In this document: piece after piece, positions 34,343 through 44,172 of the stretch
Layout of the letters: every line of letters starts with the position of its first letter
How positions within the stretch are numbered: position 1 is the stretch's first letter
Position numbers and translations under genes: made by a program
From: Cellvibrionaceae bacterium
GTDB lineage: Bacteria; Pseudomonadota; Gammaproteobacteria; Pseudomonadales; Cellvibrionaceae
Length of the DNA: 60,673 nt
Direction of reading: 5' to 3'
NCBI GenBank assembly: GCA_025800365.1
Contig: JAOXRT010000057.1
Coordinates: forward strand, 1-60,673
Notes under the pieces: model-generated
Seen by the model: only the letters and a program-made list of their open reading frames with translations
Database searches by the model: none
What the model was told of the DNA's origin: nothing

Positions 34343-35497
34343 ATGCCAGACGCGCAGCACGATTTAGTTAACTGCCACGAATGTGACTGGCCAAGCGCCC
34401 TACCTGAGCTTGCACACAATCAAAATGCCCACTGCCCACGCTGCGGCTATAAACTAGCCGCACAAAAGCATAATCATGAACAGGCAATAGTGGCACTATC
34501 TTTAACTGCGCTGATTTTCCTTGGTTTTTCCCTGCCCTTTGAGTTTCTATCGTTTTCTAGTCAGGGCTTATCTCAATCGATGAATTTACCAGGCAGTATT
34601 CAGATATTAGCCAGTAGAGAATACTTATCGCTGGCGACTTTGCTGCTATTAGTCATTTTTATTTTACCGGCAACAATCCTATTAAGTTTATTCTACCTTT
34701 ACTGCTGCCACCTTTGTAAAATCAGCCCTTGGGGCGCCAACCGCATTGCCAAGCTGATTTACCTGTTTTTACCCTGGAGCATGGTAGAGATATTTCTGGT
34801 AGGCGTAACCGTTAGTCTGATCAAAATCGTATCTTTAGCCGATGTTGGTTTAGGCCCCTCTTTTTACAGTTATATTGGTTTTACTGTCGCCACCGTCGCG
34901 ACACTACTCTATGTCGACAAACAGCAATTAAAAACACTTTTTGAAGTTGAGTTTGCGCACCGCCCCGTTCAGCAAGAGCTTAGTATTCAGCGAACTTGGG
35001 CCTTGTTACTGACATCCCTGATTCTCTATATACCGGCAAATGTTTTACCTATCATGTATACCCGCACCCTAGGGCAAGACGAGCCCAGTACCATTATGGG
35101 GGGCGTTATCTTGTTGTGGGAGCTAGGTTCTTACCCCATTGCGGCCATCATCTTTATTGCCAGTGTCGTTGTACCGATAGCAAAGCTGATTATTCTCTGC
35201 TGGCTAAACTACAGCGTGCAAAAAGGCCTAAGTAAAAACCGCCAAAAGCGAATCTACTGGTACCGTGTAACCGAATTTATCGGTCGCTGGTCGATGGTGG
35301 ATGTATTTGTGGTTGCGATATTGGTAAGCCTGATTCAGCTAGGTAATATAATGAGCATCTACCCAGGGCCAGCTGCTATGGCTTTTTGTGGGGTGGTCAT
35401 AGCAACCATGCTGGCGGCGATGAGTTTTGATACACGATTAATTTGGGCCAATCGCCACTGGTCTACTACAACTTCTGGAGCAGATAAGCCTGTATGA
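34343..35497 (+). CDS. pqiA: Paraquat-inducible protein A
   Basis: Inner-membrane partner of the PqiB envelope-spanning MCE tube. 384 residues with an N-terminal zinc ribbon (CHECDW ... CPRCGYK, residues about 11-37), eight hydrophobic segments in two similar halves, and a central cytoplasmic segment with CCHLCK. The PWSMVEIFLVGVTVSLIKI and GRWSMVDVFVVAILVSLIQLG blocks are the paired LetA/PqiA signatures. Slightly shorter than E. coli PqiA. It overlaps pqiB by ATGA and lies 127 bp behind the motor operon on the same strand. Confidence 0.95.
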   Translation: MPDAQHDLVNCHECDWPSALPELAHNQNAHCPRCGYKLAAQKHNHEQAIVALSLTALIFLGFSLPFEFLSFSSQGLSQSMNLPGSIQILASREYLSLATLLLLVIFILPATILLSLFYLYCCHLCKISPWGANRIAKLIYLFLPWSMVEIFLVGVTVSLIKIVSLADVGLGPSFYSYIGFTVATVATLLYVDKQQLKTLFEVEFAHRPVQQELSIQRTWALLLTSLILYIPANVLPIMYTRTLGQDEPSTIMGGVILLWELGSYPIAAIIFIASVVVPIAKLIILCWLNYSVQKGLSKNRQKRIYWYRVTEFIGRWSMVDVFVVAILVSLIQLGNIMSIYPGPAAMAFCGVVIATMLAAMSFDTRLIWANRHWSTTTSGADKPV

Positions 35498-37122
35498 GTG
35501 AAGACAATCAATACTCTGATATAGCCGATATACAAGACTCTAGAAAGCTATCCGCTGTCTGGCTGGTTCCCTTTGTCGCACTCATTATTGGCTTGTGGTT
35601 TATTTATTATCAATGGAGCAACCAAGGCCCGATGATCAGCATCGCTTTTGAGCATGCTGAAGGTCTGGAAGCGGGCAAAACGAAAATCAAAGCCCGGGAA
35701 GTTGATATTGGCTTAGTTAAAAGCATTAAATTAAAACCTGATTTAAGCGGTGTTGTGATCACAGCGCAAATGTCCAAAGAAGCTGAGGACATGCTGACCG
35801 AAAACACTGAGTTTTGGATAGTTACACCTAGAGTGTCACTTAACGGTATTTCTGGCATGAGTACCCTGCTCTCAGGCCCATACATTAATATGGAGCCCAG
35901 CTTAGAGGGTAAGGCCGAATCAGATTTTGAAGCCCGCAATGAGCCACCAGTGACTCCGATCGGCACACCTGGGCTCCATATCACCCTAAATAGTAATGAT
36001 GAGTTTGCCTATGAAAAAGGTGATGCCGTTGTCTATAAGGGCTTGAAGGTGGGCGAGTTTGAAGATATCTACTTTAACCTCGAAGAACGTATCGTCTATT
36101 ACAATGTTTTTATTGAAGCCCCATACCACCAACTCATAACTAAAAACACTCGCTTTTGGAATGTCAGTGGAGTTAAGTTTAATCTGGGAGCAAATGGCCT
36201 AGAAGTTCAAACCGGCAGCGTCGAAACACTATTAACCAATGGGGTCACTTTTGATGTACCCAAAGGCATGCCCCTAGGTCAGCAAATTACTGAAAGAGAC
36301 TATTTCGATATTTATCCAGATTATCAAAGTGCCAGCGATCAGCGCTATAAACACGGAGTAAAGTTCGCTCTAATGATCGATGACACCGTACGTGGATTGA
36401 AAGTTGGGGCACCTGTCGAATACCGCGGATTAGTGGTCGGCAAAGTGCTTGAAATCAACCCCGAAATCTATGCCAAGCAACTGGTCATGGATAACAACTA
36501 CTCCATACCAGTAATTATCGAAATCCAACCAGGGCGAGTTCAGCAGGATGACAGCCCAGAAGGTGTAGCAATCTTGGAAAAGCAAACCCTAGCCGAGATT
36601 AAACGAGGCATGCGGGCAACACTAGAAACCGGCAACCTAATTACCGGTGCGCTTTATGTTGATATCGATATCTACCCAGAAATGGATGCCCCAGATTCAA
36701 TTAGCAGTTTTAACGGCTTTACTGTGATACCGACAGTGCCAGAAGAAATTGGCCAAATAGCTGAAAAGATGAATCAGGTACTTAATAAGATTAATCAATT
36801 GCCTCTGGAAGAGTTCGCCCAAAATGCCAACGAACTGCTCACGGAGTTATCAAAAACTGCAAAAGCCTTGCAACACACAAGCCAGCAAGCAGACAAACAT
36901 ATTATCGCTGAAATGGGAAATACCTTAAAAGAGGTTAACAAACTTCTCAAAAGCTATCAGCAGGGCTCAACCACTAATAACGAAATCAATCAAACAATGC
37001 AAAACATGCAGCGGGTTCTGGAAGATTTGCAACCACTAATCAAGCAACTGAATCGCGCCCCGAACAGTTTGGTGTTCCCAAGCAGCCCACACTCGGAAAT
37101 TGAGCCTAAGGCTAAAAACTAA
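35494..37122 (+). CDS. pqiB: MCE-domain intermembrane transport protein PqiB
   Basis: 542 residues. One N-terminal helix (about 19-38), then three MlaD/MCE domains starting near GPMISIAFEHAEGLEAGKTKI, PGLHITLNSNDEFAYEKGDAVVYKGL and KHGVKFALMIDDTVRGLKVGAPVEYRGL, followed by a C-terminal coiled coil. PqiB forms a hexameric tunnel across the periplasm that is proposed to move lipids between membranes. It is coupled to pqiA by overlap and 11 bp from pqiC. Length and domain number match E. coli PqiB. Confidence 0.95.
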   Translation: MSEDNQYSDIADIQDSRKLSAVWLVPFVALIIGLWFIYYQWSNQGPMISIAFEHAEGLEAGKTKIKAREVDIGLVKSIKLKPDLSGVVITAQMSKEAEDMLTENTEFWIVTPRVSLNGISGMSTLLSGPYINMEPSLEGKAESDFEARNEPPVTPIGTPGLHITLNSNDEFAYEKGDAVVYKGLKVGEFEDIYFNLEERIVYYNVFIEAPYHQLITKNTRFWNVSGVKFNLGANGLEVQTGSVETLLTNGVTFDVPKGMPLGQQITERDYFDIYPDYQSASDQRYKHGVKFALMIDDTVRGLKVGAPVEYRGLVVGKVLEINPEIYAKQLVMDNNYSIPVIIEIQPGRVQQDDSPEGVAILEKQTLAEIKRGMRATLETGNLITGALYVDIDIYPEMDAPDSISSFNGFTVIPTVPEEIGQIAEKMNQVLNKINQLPLEEFAQNANELLTELSKTAKALQHTSQQADKHIIAEMGNTLKEVNKLLKSYQQGSTTNNEINQTMQNMQRVLEDLQPLIKQLNRAPNSLVFPSSPHSEIEPKAKN

Positions 37123-37133
37123 GGTTTCAAACT

Positions 37134-37745
37134 ATGAAAATTAACAATAGAATAGTTTTAATGCTAGCCGCCGCCATAGCGCTGAGCGGCTGCACATCTC
37201 AACCAGAGCAAATCAACCATTATTTGCTACACAGTTCAAACACGCAGGATATAGAGTTAAAAAATACCGATAGGGTGATTGCAATACAAGCGATTAAGCT
37301 CGCTGAATACCTTCAAAGTAAGCATATCGTTATGCAACTGAGCAACAAGCAGCTGCAGTTTTCACATCATCATCGATGGGCAGAAAGCCTACAATCTGCA
37401 ATTGGAAAAACTCTACGTGACGCCTTGAACCAGCACTCTAAGCAGTTTCATTTTATCAATGCAAAAGACAATAATAACGGAGAGCAATATTCCCTATCCG
37501 TAAACCTAGATCACTTCCTTATCCATCAGGAATCTCACGTACTCATCGCGGGTGACTATTCCATACTACAGTTCAATAACCCAACAATAAAGAGAAAGTT
37601 CCACTTTAACTTTAGCCTGGAAGAAGACGGCTATGCACATTCTGTTGAAAAATTACGCTATTCTATCGATGCATTAGCAAAGATGATTGTATCTGACGAA
37701 AAAAGGTTGCAAGAAAAACTTAGTGAATACAAAGCAAGCAACTAA
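37134..37745 (+). CDS. pqiC: Outer-membrane lipoprotein PqiC
   Basis: 203 residues with lipobox ALSGC (Cys20) and a DUF330/ABC-type auxiliary domain. PqiC caps the PqiB tube at the inner face of the outer membrane. Third gene of pqiABC, followed by a convergent GGDEF-EAL gene. Sequence similarity within this family is low, so the call leans on gene order plus the lipobox and length. Confidence 0.88.
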   Translation: MKINNRIVLMLAAAIALSGCTSQPEQINHYLLHSSNTQDIELKNTDRVIAIQAIKLAEYLQSKHIVMQLSNKQLQFSHHHRWAESLQSAIGKTLRDALNQHSKQFHFINAKDNNNGEQYSLSVNLDHFLIHQESHVLIAGDYSILQFNNPTIKRKFHFNFSLEEDGYAHSVEKLRYSIDALAKMIVSDEKRLQEKLSEYKASN

Positions 37746-37781
37746 TCAAGATTAGTTTTAAAACTGAACAGAAAACCATTG

Positions 37782-37800
37782 AGCTGAAAACAGCTAATTT
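37782..37800. terminator. Weak terminator hairpin between pqiC and GGDEF-EAL gene
   Basis: AGCTG-AAAA-CAGCT followed by AATTTT on the plus strand lies at the end of the convergent gap. The 5-bp arms make it marginal. Confidence 0.35.
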
Positions 37801-40800
37801 TAACGGTTTATATACCGTTCAAAATCTTCTATTGGCAAAGGCTTACAATAGAAGTAGCCTTGCATATTACGACAGCCATTTGCTTTGAGGAATTCCTCTT
37901 GGCCTGGAGTTTCAACCCCTTCGGCTACGACTTGCAAATTCAGCCTATCAGCCATCGCTATAATCACTTCAGTTATTGCATTATCATTGTGTTTATCAAT
38001 ATCGCTGACAAAACTCTTATCTATCTTAAGCTTATCAATAGGCAGTCTTCTCAAGTAATTAAGAGAGGAATATCCTGTACCAAAATCATCAATAGCAATG
38101 GATACCCCTAATCTTTTCAGCTGGTCCAATTGCTGAATGGCCAATTCCGGGTCTTCTAGAAGCATACTTTCTGTAATTTCCAGCTCGAGAAAATTGGCGC
38201 TCAATTTTGCCTCCTCCAATATATCGGCGACAATTTGTGGAAAGCTACCGGTTAGAAGCTGGCGACTTGAGACGTTAACAGCGATACTTGATAACGGGCA
38301 CCCCTGCTTTAGTAAGCGCTGTATATCCCGACAGGCCCCCTTAAGTACCCAGCTACCAATTTCCTCAATCAAGCCAATTTCCTCGGCTAGTGGGATAAAC
38401 TTATCCGGCGGGACAAAGCCCAACTTAGGGTGTTTCCATCTCAACAGGGCTTCAGCCGAAAGAGTCCCAGTGCTTTCAACGTCTACTTGCGGCTGATAGT
38501 GAATCTCGAGCTGCTGTTCTTTTATTGCATCATGGAGGTCCGTTTCCAGAGACATTCGCTCGATAGCCTGCTGAGTTAATTCTTCTTTATAGAACTGAAA
38601 ATTCATTTTTCCTGAAGATTTCGCACGATACATAGCCGCATCGGCATTACGTATCAGGGTAGCTCTATCTTCACCATCAGTAGGATAAACTGCCACTCCC
38701 ATACTTGCTGAAACTCGAATGTCCAGTCCGCCTAGATGTATTTTTGAATTTACTCTCGTTAATAGCTTTTCAACCACATACGCGACATTTTCGGGGTTTC
38801 CGATATCCCCCAATACAAGTAAAAATTCATCCCCGCCTATCCTCGCAACAGTATCCTCAGCTCTGACTGTCTCGGTGAGCATTTCGGCCACCTGTTTTAG
38901 CAAGGAATCGCCGACAGCATGTCCCATCCCATCATTTACAAATTTAAAGTTATCCAGATCTACGAACACCACCGCCACATGACGACCTCGGCGCTGAGCA
39001 TGTTTCAATGCCTGCTCCAGGCGCTCATTGAGAAGCAGCCTGTTTGGCAAGCCTGTTAAGGAGTCATGGTGAGCCATATGATACAAGGCCTGCTCAGACC
39101 TTTTAATTTCACTGATGTCGGTCATCAGGCCCACATAATGGGTTAATTCATCACCATCGTATACACAGCTGATCGTCAACCAGCTAGGGCGTTTGCTCTT
39201 ATTTTTATGGTAAGTCCAAATTTCTCCTTGCCACTGTTTGAAGTGTTTCAATCCGTCCCATACATTGCTATAACTCGATCGGTGTTTTTTCTCAGAAGAA
39301 AACATTTCAGGCCTAGAACCGATGACTTCAGATTTTTTAAATCCTAAAATTCTTTCAAAGGCAGCATTGACATCCATAACAAGGCCTTGTCTATTTAGAA
39401 TCATGACACCTTCGGCCGCATTCTCATAAACACTAGCAACAAGGCGTAGACGTTCATCTAATTGCCGGCGTTCGGTTATGTCGAACTCAGATCCCGCCAT
39501 CCTGGAGACACTGCCGTCCTCTTCAAACTTTGCCACCCCCCGGTCAGCTACCCATTTAATATCTCCATTTTTGCAAACAATACGGTATTCCTCTTGGAAA
39601 ACTTCCGAGCGACCTTCGAAATGATCTTGAACTGCGGCTAAAACGCGATCGACATCATCGGGATAAATGCTCTTTATCCACTCATCTTGCGAATCAGATA
39701 TTTCATTTAACTGGTAGCCACGTAGCTCACACCAACTTTTTGAGAAATAGACTTTATGCGCCTTAACATCCCAATCCCAGATAGCACCATAAGACCCTTT
39801 AACAACTAACTCATAGCGCAAAATAGTCTCATTCAATTTTTTATCTATTCGCCTTTGCTCAGTCATATCAGTTAGACTGACAGGCACTAGGTAGTAATCT
39901 CGATCTTCTCTTGGCAGCTGAATGTTTAATTCCACCACCATCACTTCGTTCATAGCATTTACAAAGTTAAATTCCGCTTTAAAAGAAGATTCATGCCGCC
40001 ACAATGCAGCTACTTCTTTTTTAAACATGCTAACCGCTCCAGGACCGAGCAGTTTCTTAGATATACTATGAAACTCTTTTTCGCTTTCAACCTTAAACAG
40101 CTTTAAACATGCCCTATTCACTTTGAGAATAGGCATTTTCAAGAGAATCGAATAAATCTCTTTACTATTTTTTTCTAGGTATTCTTCAATATCCTGAACA
40201 CCGTTTTTACTCAATCGTTTCAAATAGTCATTCAATTCGCTTAAATCTTCACACCACATTGCGGTTTCTGAGTTATCGAATAAAAGGCTCTGTCCTTTCA
40301 ATCTCTGCAAGGCACATGTATTTTTCCTAAATTCTTCGGATAAACGATTAAAGTGGGAAGCATTGGTAGCGCTGAAGTTAAAGTTATCTTGCGGGTAAAG
40401 CAGCCCCAACAACATTGGCTCGCCTGTTTCGATTTCAATTTTTGCAGAAATCGACGATAGTGGCTTTTTAACATCAGCTTTTTCTCCTAGCAAAAGCTGG
40501 TCATTAATTTCCAATATAGAGAAGCAAGCCGATACTTTCTGTGACAGCCCGAAGGCATCAGGAATAAGCTCGGTCAAAACCAGATCCTGGATTTCAGGCT
40601 CTAAAGCAGATGACAATAGATAGCTTCTAGCAAGACTGACCTCATCAGAAAATGGGGTTATTAGAAAAGCATGGTCCGCTTGAAAATAGTCTTTTATGGT
40701 CCGTAGCGCACCTTCAAAGTACTCTCCAGTCCCAAAGGAATGAGAAAATATTTCATATAACGAGTCAATTGCATTACTGCAATCAATCTCCATTCTCTTA

Positions 40801-40883
40801 TTTAGAATTAGCTCATCTACCTGATCTTGAAGAGCTTTTATGGTTTGCACAGAATTATTTTTATTATTCGACTTATTTAGCAA
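37800..40883 (-). CDS. PAS-GGDEF-EAL cyclic-di-GMP protein
   Basis: About 1027 residues. An N-terminal sensory region (GAF-like, about 1-220), then PAS domains (one divergent, one with WDWDVKAHKVYFS, one with ENAAEGVMILN), a GGDEF domain with intact GGDEF, and an EAL domain with intact EALLRW, DDFGTGYSSL and EGVET. Both cyclase and phosphodiesterase motifs are complete, so either activity is possible. No membrane helix is evident, so cytoplasmic. I chose TTG 40883 behind AAAAGG; the frame is open to a TTG at 41000 and the next ATG is 40793, so the start is uncertain. Confidence 0.88.
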   Translation of the reverse strand: MLNKSNNKNNSVQTIKALQDQVDELILNKRMEIDCSNAIDSLYEIFSHSFGTGEYFEGALRTIKDYFQADHAFLITPFSDEVSLARSYLLSSALEPEIQDLVLTELIPDAFGLSQKVSACFSILEINDQLLLGEKADVKKPLSSISAKIEIETGEPMLLGLLYPQDNFNFSATNASHFNRLSEEFRKNTCALQRLKGQSLLFDNSETAMWCEDLSELNDYLKRLSKNGVQDIEEYLEKNSKEIYSILLKMPILKVNRACLKLFKVESEKEFHSISKKLLGPGAVSMFKKEVAALWRHESSFKAEFNFVNAMNEVMVVELNIQLPREDRDYYLVPVSLTDMTEQRRIDKKLNETILRYELVVKGSYGAIWDWDVKAHKVYFSKSWCELRGYQLNEISDSQDEWIKSIYPDDVDRVLAAVQDHFEGRSEVFQEEYRIVCKNGDIKWVADRGVAKFEEDGSVSRMAGSEFDITERRQLDERLRLVASVYENAAEGVMILNRQGLVMDVNAAFERILGFKKSEVIGSRPEMFSSEKKHRSSYSNVWDGLKHFKQWQGEIWTYHKNKSKRPSWLTISCVYDGDELTHYVGLMTDISEIKRSEQALYHMAHHDSLTGLPNRLLLNERLEQALKHAQRRGRHVAVVFVDLDNFKFVNDGMGHAVGDSLLKQVAEMLTETVRAEDTVARIGGDEFLLVLGDIGNPENVAYVVEKLLTRVNSKIHLGGLDIRVSASMGVAVYPTDGEDRATLIRNADAAMYRAKSSGKMNFQFYKEELTQQAIERMSLETDLHDAIKEQQLEIHYQPQVDVESTGTLSAEALLRWKHPKLGFVPPDKFIPLAEEIGLIEEIGSWVLKGACRDIQRLLKQGCPLSSIAVNVSSRQLLTGSFPQIVADILEEAKLSANFLELEITESMLLEDPELAIQQLDQLKRLGVSIAIDDFGTGYSSLNYLRRLPIDKLKIDKSFVSDIDKHNDNAITEVIIAMADRLNLQVVAEGVETPGQEEFLKANGCRNMQGYFYCKPLPIEDFERYINR

Positions 40884-41080
40884 AACAGTACTACCTTTTA
40901 ACAGCCTGTCAATATAAGGTGGAATCCCACCTCGTTGCTTAATACAATTAGCGCGGTGTTGATAATAAGCAATATATGGGCAATAGCAAGCTATTACCAA
41001 GCCGTAATAATCCTAGAGTTTCAAAGGTTATTTGACCCTACTTAAGCTCTAAGGCCAAGCAGGGTCTATTAATCATCAAT

Positions 41081-42589
41081 TTAGCTTGCGGCTTTCTTTT
41101 CACTCATTAAAGCATCTATACAGGCCAGCAGGAGCTCACTTGCCTCTTCAACACACTTCATTTCCTGAATAATGCTATCCCTTACCAGCTTATCATTTCT
41201 CCAATTCTTCTCTCGATACTCCACTGCAGTTTTTAATGAGCTATGCAGTTCTTTATGGGGAAGCTCCAGCTTCTTATACGAAGGAAGAGTTGAATAATAT
41301 TGATGACCGTCACCACTGCTATACCAGACACCCAGCTCGCAGTCTGAATGATCGACACTTAACTCTTCTATTTCCTTGGAACGGTCTTTGCTATCGTCCA
41401 TCGCAAGATAACCATTCTGCTTGAGTATCACATGATCAATCTTCATCAAGGCTCCAAAGGTTAAATCCCTGGCACTTAGAACATAGTTACTGGTCTTTTC
41501 CGCTGAGTCAGAGAACTCAACAAATTGATTTTTAAAGGTCTCGACCTGCTTGCTCATTTCATCAGCCGCAATACTAGAGCTTTCTGCTTTTTCAACCATC
41601 TCTCTAACCCGGTCGCTAAAGCCACCAATTATCGAGGATACGCTGGAAGCCGATTCCTTAGTTCGATTAGAAAGACTTTTCACTTCTTCAGCCACCACCG
41701 CAAATCCCCGCCCTTGCTCACCAGCTCGGGCGGCTTCTATAGCCGCATTTAATGCGAGCAAACTCGTTTGATCAGCGATTTCGGCAATAATGGACAAGGA
41801 CTCCGATACATTTTTACTGTCTTCGCCAAGCTCAGCGACGACAGTGGCAACATCCTGGATGCTACTATTAATTTCAGCCAGTCGTATCGACATGGCATTT
41901 ACTTCACGGTGACTTTGCTGTGCGGCCTTGCCATTTTTATCGGCTATCTTCTCAACTGACTTGACCTCATTATTGATCCTATTTAGATCTACTTGACTAA
42001 CCTTCAAGTTTTTAATCAAATTTGTGGTGTTCAAGTTATGCAGCTCCGAATGAAGCTCGTTGGCTGCTAAGAGGTCCATTCCATCCTTCATTCTTTCTAT
42101 CGATGTATTAATAGAAACCAGTGATCGTCCAAGTTGACCTGGCAGCCCTCGATAAAGAGCAATCCTCTCATAGGACCCTTTGGACACATGATTAAAACAG
42201 CTATTCACTTCCTTAAAATAGGATTCAATGTAATCCAAAAAATCATTCAATTCCCAAGCCACCATTCCTAACTCCCCCATACCGACAGTATCAACGATGC
42301 GCTTATTGAAACCGCCTTTATTGGCTGAACGAACGGTACAGAATACTTGATCCATCGTGCAGAATGCTCGATGGACGATTTGATGTCCTAGGATAGCAAA
42401 GGCAAGTGCAAGGACAGGCGCTAATAGCAGCCAATAATTGGGACTCACGAAAATGTAAAACAATGTGTTATTAAGCAAGATCGTAAGGGCTGTTCCCCAT
42501 AACATAAATTGAGCTTTAGTTTTCAGAAAAGGGATTCGAGCACTTACGTTGCTAGCTTCGGATTTGCTTTGCTTTGCGGCGATAGTCAT
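41081..42589 (-). CDS. Chemoreceptor with C-terminal zinc-binding CZB domain (CetA-like)
   Basis: 502-residue MCP. Two closely spaced membrane helices (about 28-50 and 55-72) leave almost no periplasmic domain. The signalling hairpin [36 protein letters not shown] is intact. The C-terminal CZB domain (about 405-490) has the His/Cys zinc ligands in HSDCELGVWY and PHKELH. It starts four bases after the stop of a separate Aer-type PAS protein. With that protein it would make one Aer-like energy-taxis receptor split over two genes, as in Campylobacter CetA/CetB. Zinc or hypochlorite-type sensing by CZB is known in other bacteria. Confidence 0.9.
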   Translation of the reverse strand: MTIAAKQSKSEASNVSARIPFLKTKAQFMLWGTALTILLNNTLFYIFVSPNYWLLLAPVLALAFAILGHQIVHRAFCTMDQVFCTVRSANKGGFNKRIVDTVGMGELGMVAWELNDFLDYIESYFKEVNSCFNHVSKGSYERIALYRGLPGQLGRSLVSINTSIERMKDGMDLLAANELHSELHNLNTTNLIKNLKVSQVDLNRINNEVKSVEKIADKNGKAAQQSHREVNAMSIRLAEINSSIQDVATVVAELGEDSKNVSESLSIIAEIADQTSLLALNAAIEAARAGEQGRGFAVVAEEVKSLSNRTKESASSVSSIIGGFSDRVREMVEKAESSSIAADEMSKQVETFKNQFVEFSDSAEKTSNYVLSARDLTFGALMKIDHVILKQNGYLAMDDSKDRSKEIEELSVDHSDCELGVWYSSGDGHQYYSTLPSYKKLELPHKELHSSLKTAVEYREKNWRNDKLVRDSIIQEMKCVEEASELLLACIDALMSEKKAAS

Positions 42590-42593
42590 TTTC

Positions 42594-43145
42594 TTACTCC
42601 CTGTTTGCGTCCAGCTCTACCATAAATCGATTATAGGAGACGGCTTCCTTTTCCAAGTAGTTATCAATCAGCTGCCAAGACCGATCCGGAGCAGATTTTT
42701 TATCACCCCGCTGTTCTTCTTCGCGCATTTTTTGATACAAGCTTTCCACAAGCCGTATTGCATTTTTTCCAGGCTTTCGCCTTACAGAATAATATCCACG
42801 GAGATTTCCAGACTCATCGTAGTCAGGGGTGACATTGGCAAACACCCAATAATAGGAACCGTCTCTACAGAGATTTTTAACGTAACCAAAGAATTCCTTG
42901 TTTTCCTTTAGATCAGACCACATCTTCCGGAAAACTCCGCGCGGCATATCCGCATGTCGGATGACGTTGTGCTGCATACCAATTAGCTCCTTTTCTACAA
43001 AGCCGGATATACGCATAAAGGTACGATTGATGTAAGTAATTTTTCCGGTTACGTCCGTCTTACTTACAATCAAGTCGTCCTCGGACAGTTCAACCTCTTT
43101 ATTGCTGGCCTGTATTTTAGGCTGCCTACCCCGTGATCTAGCCAT
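42594..43145 (-). CDS. Stand-alone Aer-type PAS sensor protein (CetB-like)
   Basis: 183 residues from ATG 43145, which has GGAGGG at good spacing; an ATG eight codons upstream lacks one. The PAS domain (about 25-130) carries the Aer signature: ITYINRTFMRISGF, NVIRHADMPRGVFRKMW, GYVKNLCRDGSYYWVFANV and GYYSVRRKP. In Aer this fold binds FAD. There is no membrane or signalling domain, only a helical C-terminal 55 residues. The stop is four bases before the start of the CZB chemoreceptor, so the pair is co-translated and likely works together as a redox/energy-taxis receptor. Confidence 0.88.
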   Translation of the reverse strand: MARSRGRQPKIQASNKEVELSEDDLIVSKTDVTGKITYINRTFMRISGFVEKELIGMQHNVIRHADMPRGVFRKMWSDLKENKEFFGYVKNLCRDGSYYWVFANVTPDYDESGNLRGYYSVRRKPGKNAIRLVESLYQKMREEEQRGDKKSAPDRSWQLIDNYLEKEAVSYNRFMVELDANRE

Positions 43146-43388
43146 GGATCCCTCCAGGTTTTGCGTCAATTAACTTAGTTGTCAAAGATGACTATCGACA
43201 GGTCAAATAGATACTTAAGTATGAGAGGCATGAGCCTGAGTTATAAGGCGCCACTTTTTGTTGAATAACGCCGAATGACATCTCATTCATTCAATTTCAA
43301 GGGAAGAAATTCAATCTATTGAATATTTGAGGAGGGAGAAGTGATCTTGCGCGTATTATTAGACGACACAAGACCACTGTTTCTTAAC

Positions 43389-44171
43389 TTATAGTTTGTG
43401 GTATTTGAAAATATCTAACAGCAAGCGCTCAATCATTTCAGTGTTAAAGAAAACGGTTCTCGGCAAGTCACCTTCTTCCACCTTCAGGTAGTAGCTTCTT
43501 GACGAATCCCAACGTTTTCTGAGCTTCGAAATCTTCTTTTGAACCTTTTGAGGGTAACCATTACTCTCTATTTTGGCCAAACCTTCGTCAAAGTTCTTTA
43601 CTGTACTAGTTGTTTGCTTGGCAACGTTAAAATCTTTGAATCCTGCTATAGAAATAATGTAAAGTTTCGCCATGCGCTCAATCAAATAGCGCTGCTGCTC
43701 GATAACATCAATCATTTCACCGGCATCAGGGCTCGTTCCGTAAAGGACTCTAGCAATATTCTCAGATCCCTCCAAAAGTACTTCACCCATATCAATCACT
43801 AGTAATCCCGTGTCTCGGCTATACTCTTGATTGAGGGTATCCTTAAACTCAGCCCAGATCATTTCAACAAACATCAAATCATCTTCAATCTGATCTTGAT
43901 TCTTGAATGATTTCAACTTACTCAAGCTTGCATCTACATTAGCGATATGCTCGCTTAGCATCTGCTCTGAACGTGAGGCATTTAAGTTTTCCCCTAGGTA
44001 GAAATAGTTTTTTACCAAGCTTTGACTCATCACCGCAATATCTTCTGCAGCAGTTAGGTAATCAATATTTTCCACCTTTCCAAAGGCGGCCTGGCTTAGA
44101 CTCAAGATCGATAACGCCAGTATCGCAGCTTTTTTAGCTAGGGCACTGGCCAGTATATTTAAGAAATTCAT
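43389..44171 (-). CDS. Exported PilJ-N-like helical protein
   Basis: 260 residues. Signal peptide (about 1-31, ends QAAFG), then an all-helical domain with DYLTAAEDIAVMSQSLVKNYFYLG and QQRYLIERMAKLYIISIAG, like the PilJ/NarX-type periplasmic sensor domain, here without membrane anchor or signalling part. ATG 44171 follows the stop of the upstream paralogue by one base and has AGAAG upstream; the frame is open eight codons further. It lies 244 bp before the PAS/chemoreceptor pair on the same strand. Possibly a periplasmic binding accessory of that receptor, by context only. Confidence 0.78.
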   Translation of the reverse strand: MNFLNILASALAKKAAILALSILSLSQAAFGKVENIDYLTAAEDIAVMSQSLVKNYFYLGENLNASRSEQMLSEHIANVDASLSKLKSFKNQDQIEDDLMFVEMIWAEFKDTLNQEYSRDTGLLVIDMGEVLLEGSENIARVLYGTSPDAGEMIDVIEQQRYLIERMAKLYIISIAGFKDFNVAKQTTSTVKNFDEGLAKIESNGYPQKVQKKISKLRKRWDSSRSYYLKVEEGDLPRTVFFNTEMIERLLLDIFKYHKL

Positions 44172-44172
44172 T

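Noticed and set aside
41034-41066. Hairpin GACCCT/AGGGTC as terminator of the CZB receptor gene
   Set aside because: Only 6-bp arms with a 21-base loop and no T run.
42589-43145. PAS and chemoreceptor genes as one gene broken by a frameshift
   Set aside because: The PAS gene ends with its own stop after a helical tail, and the receptor has a plausible start; the split matches the known CetA/CetB arrangement.
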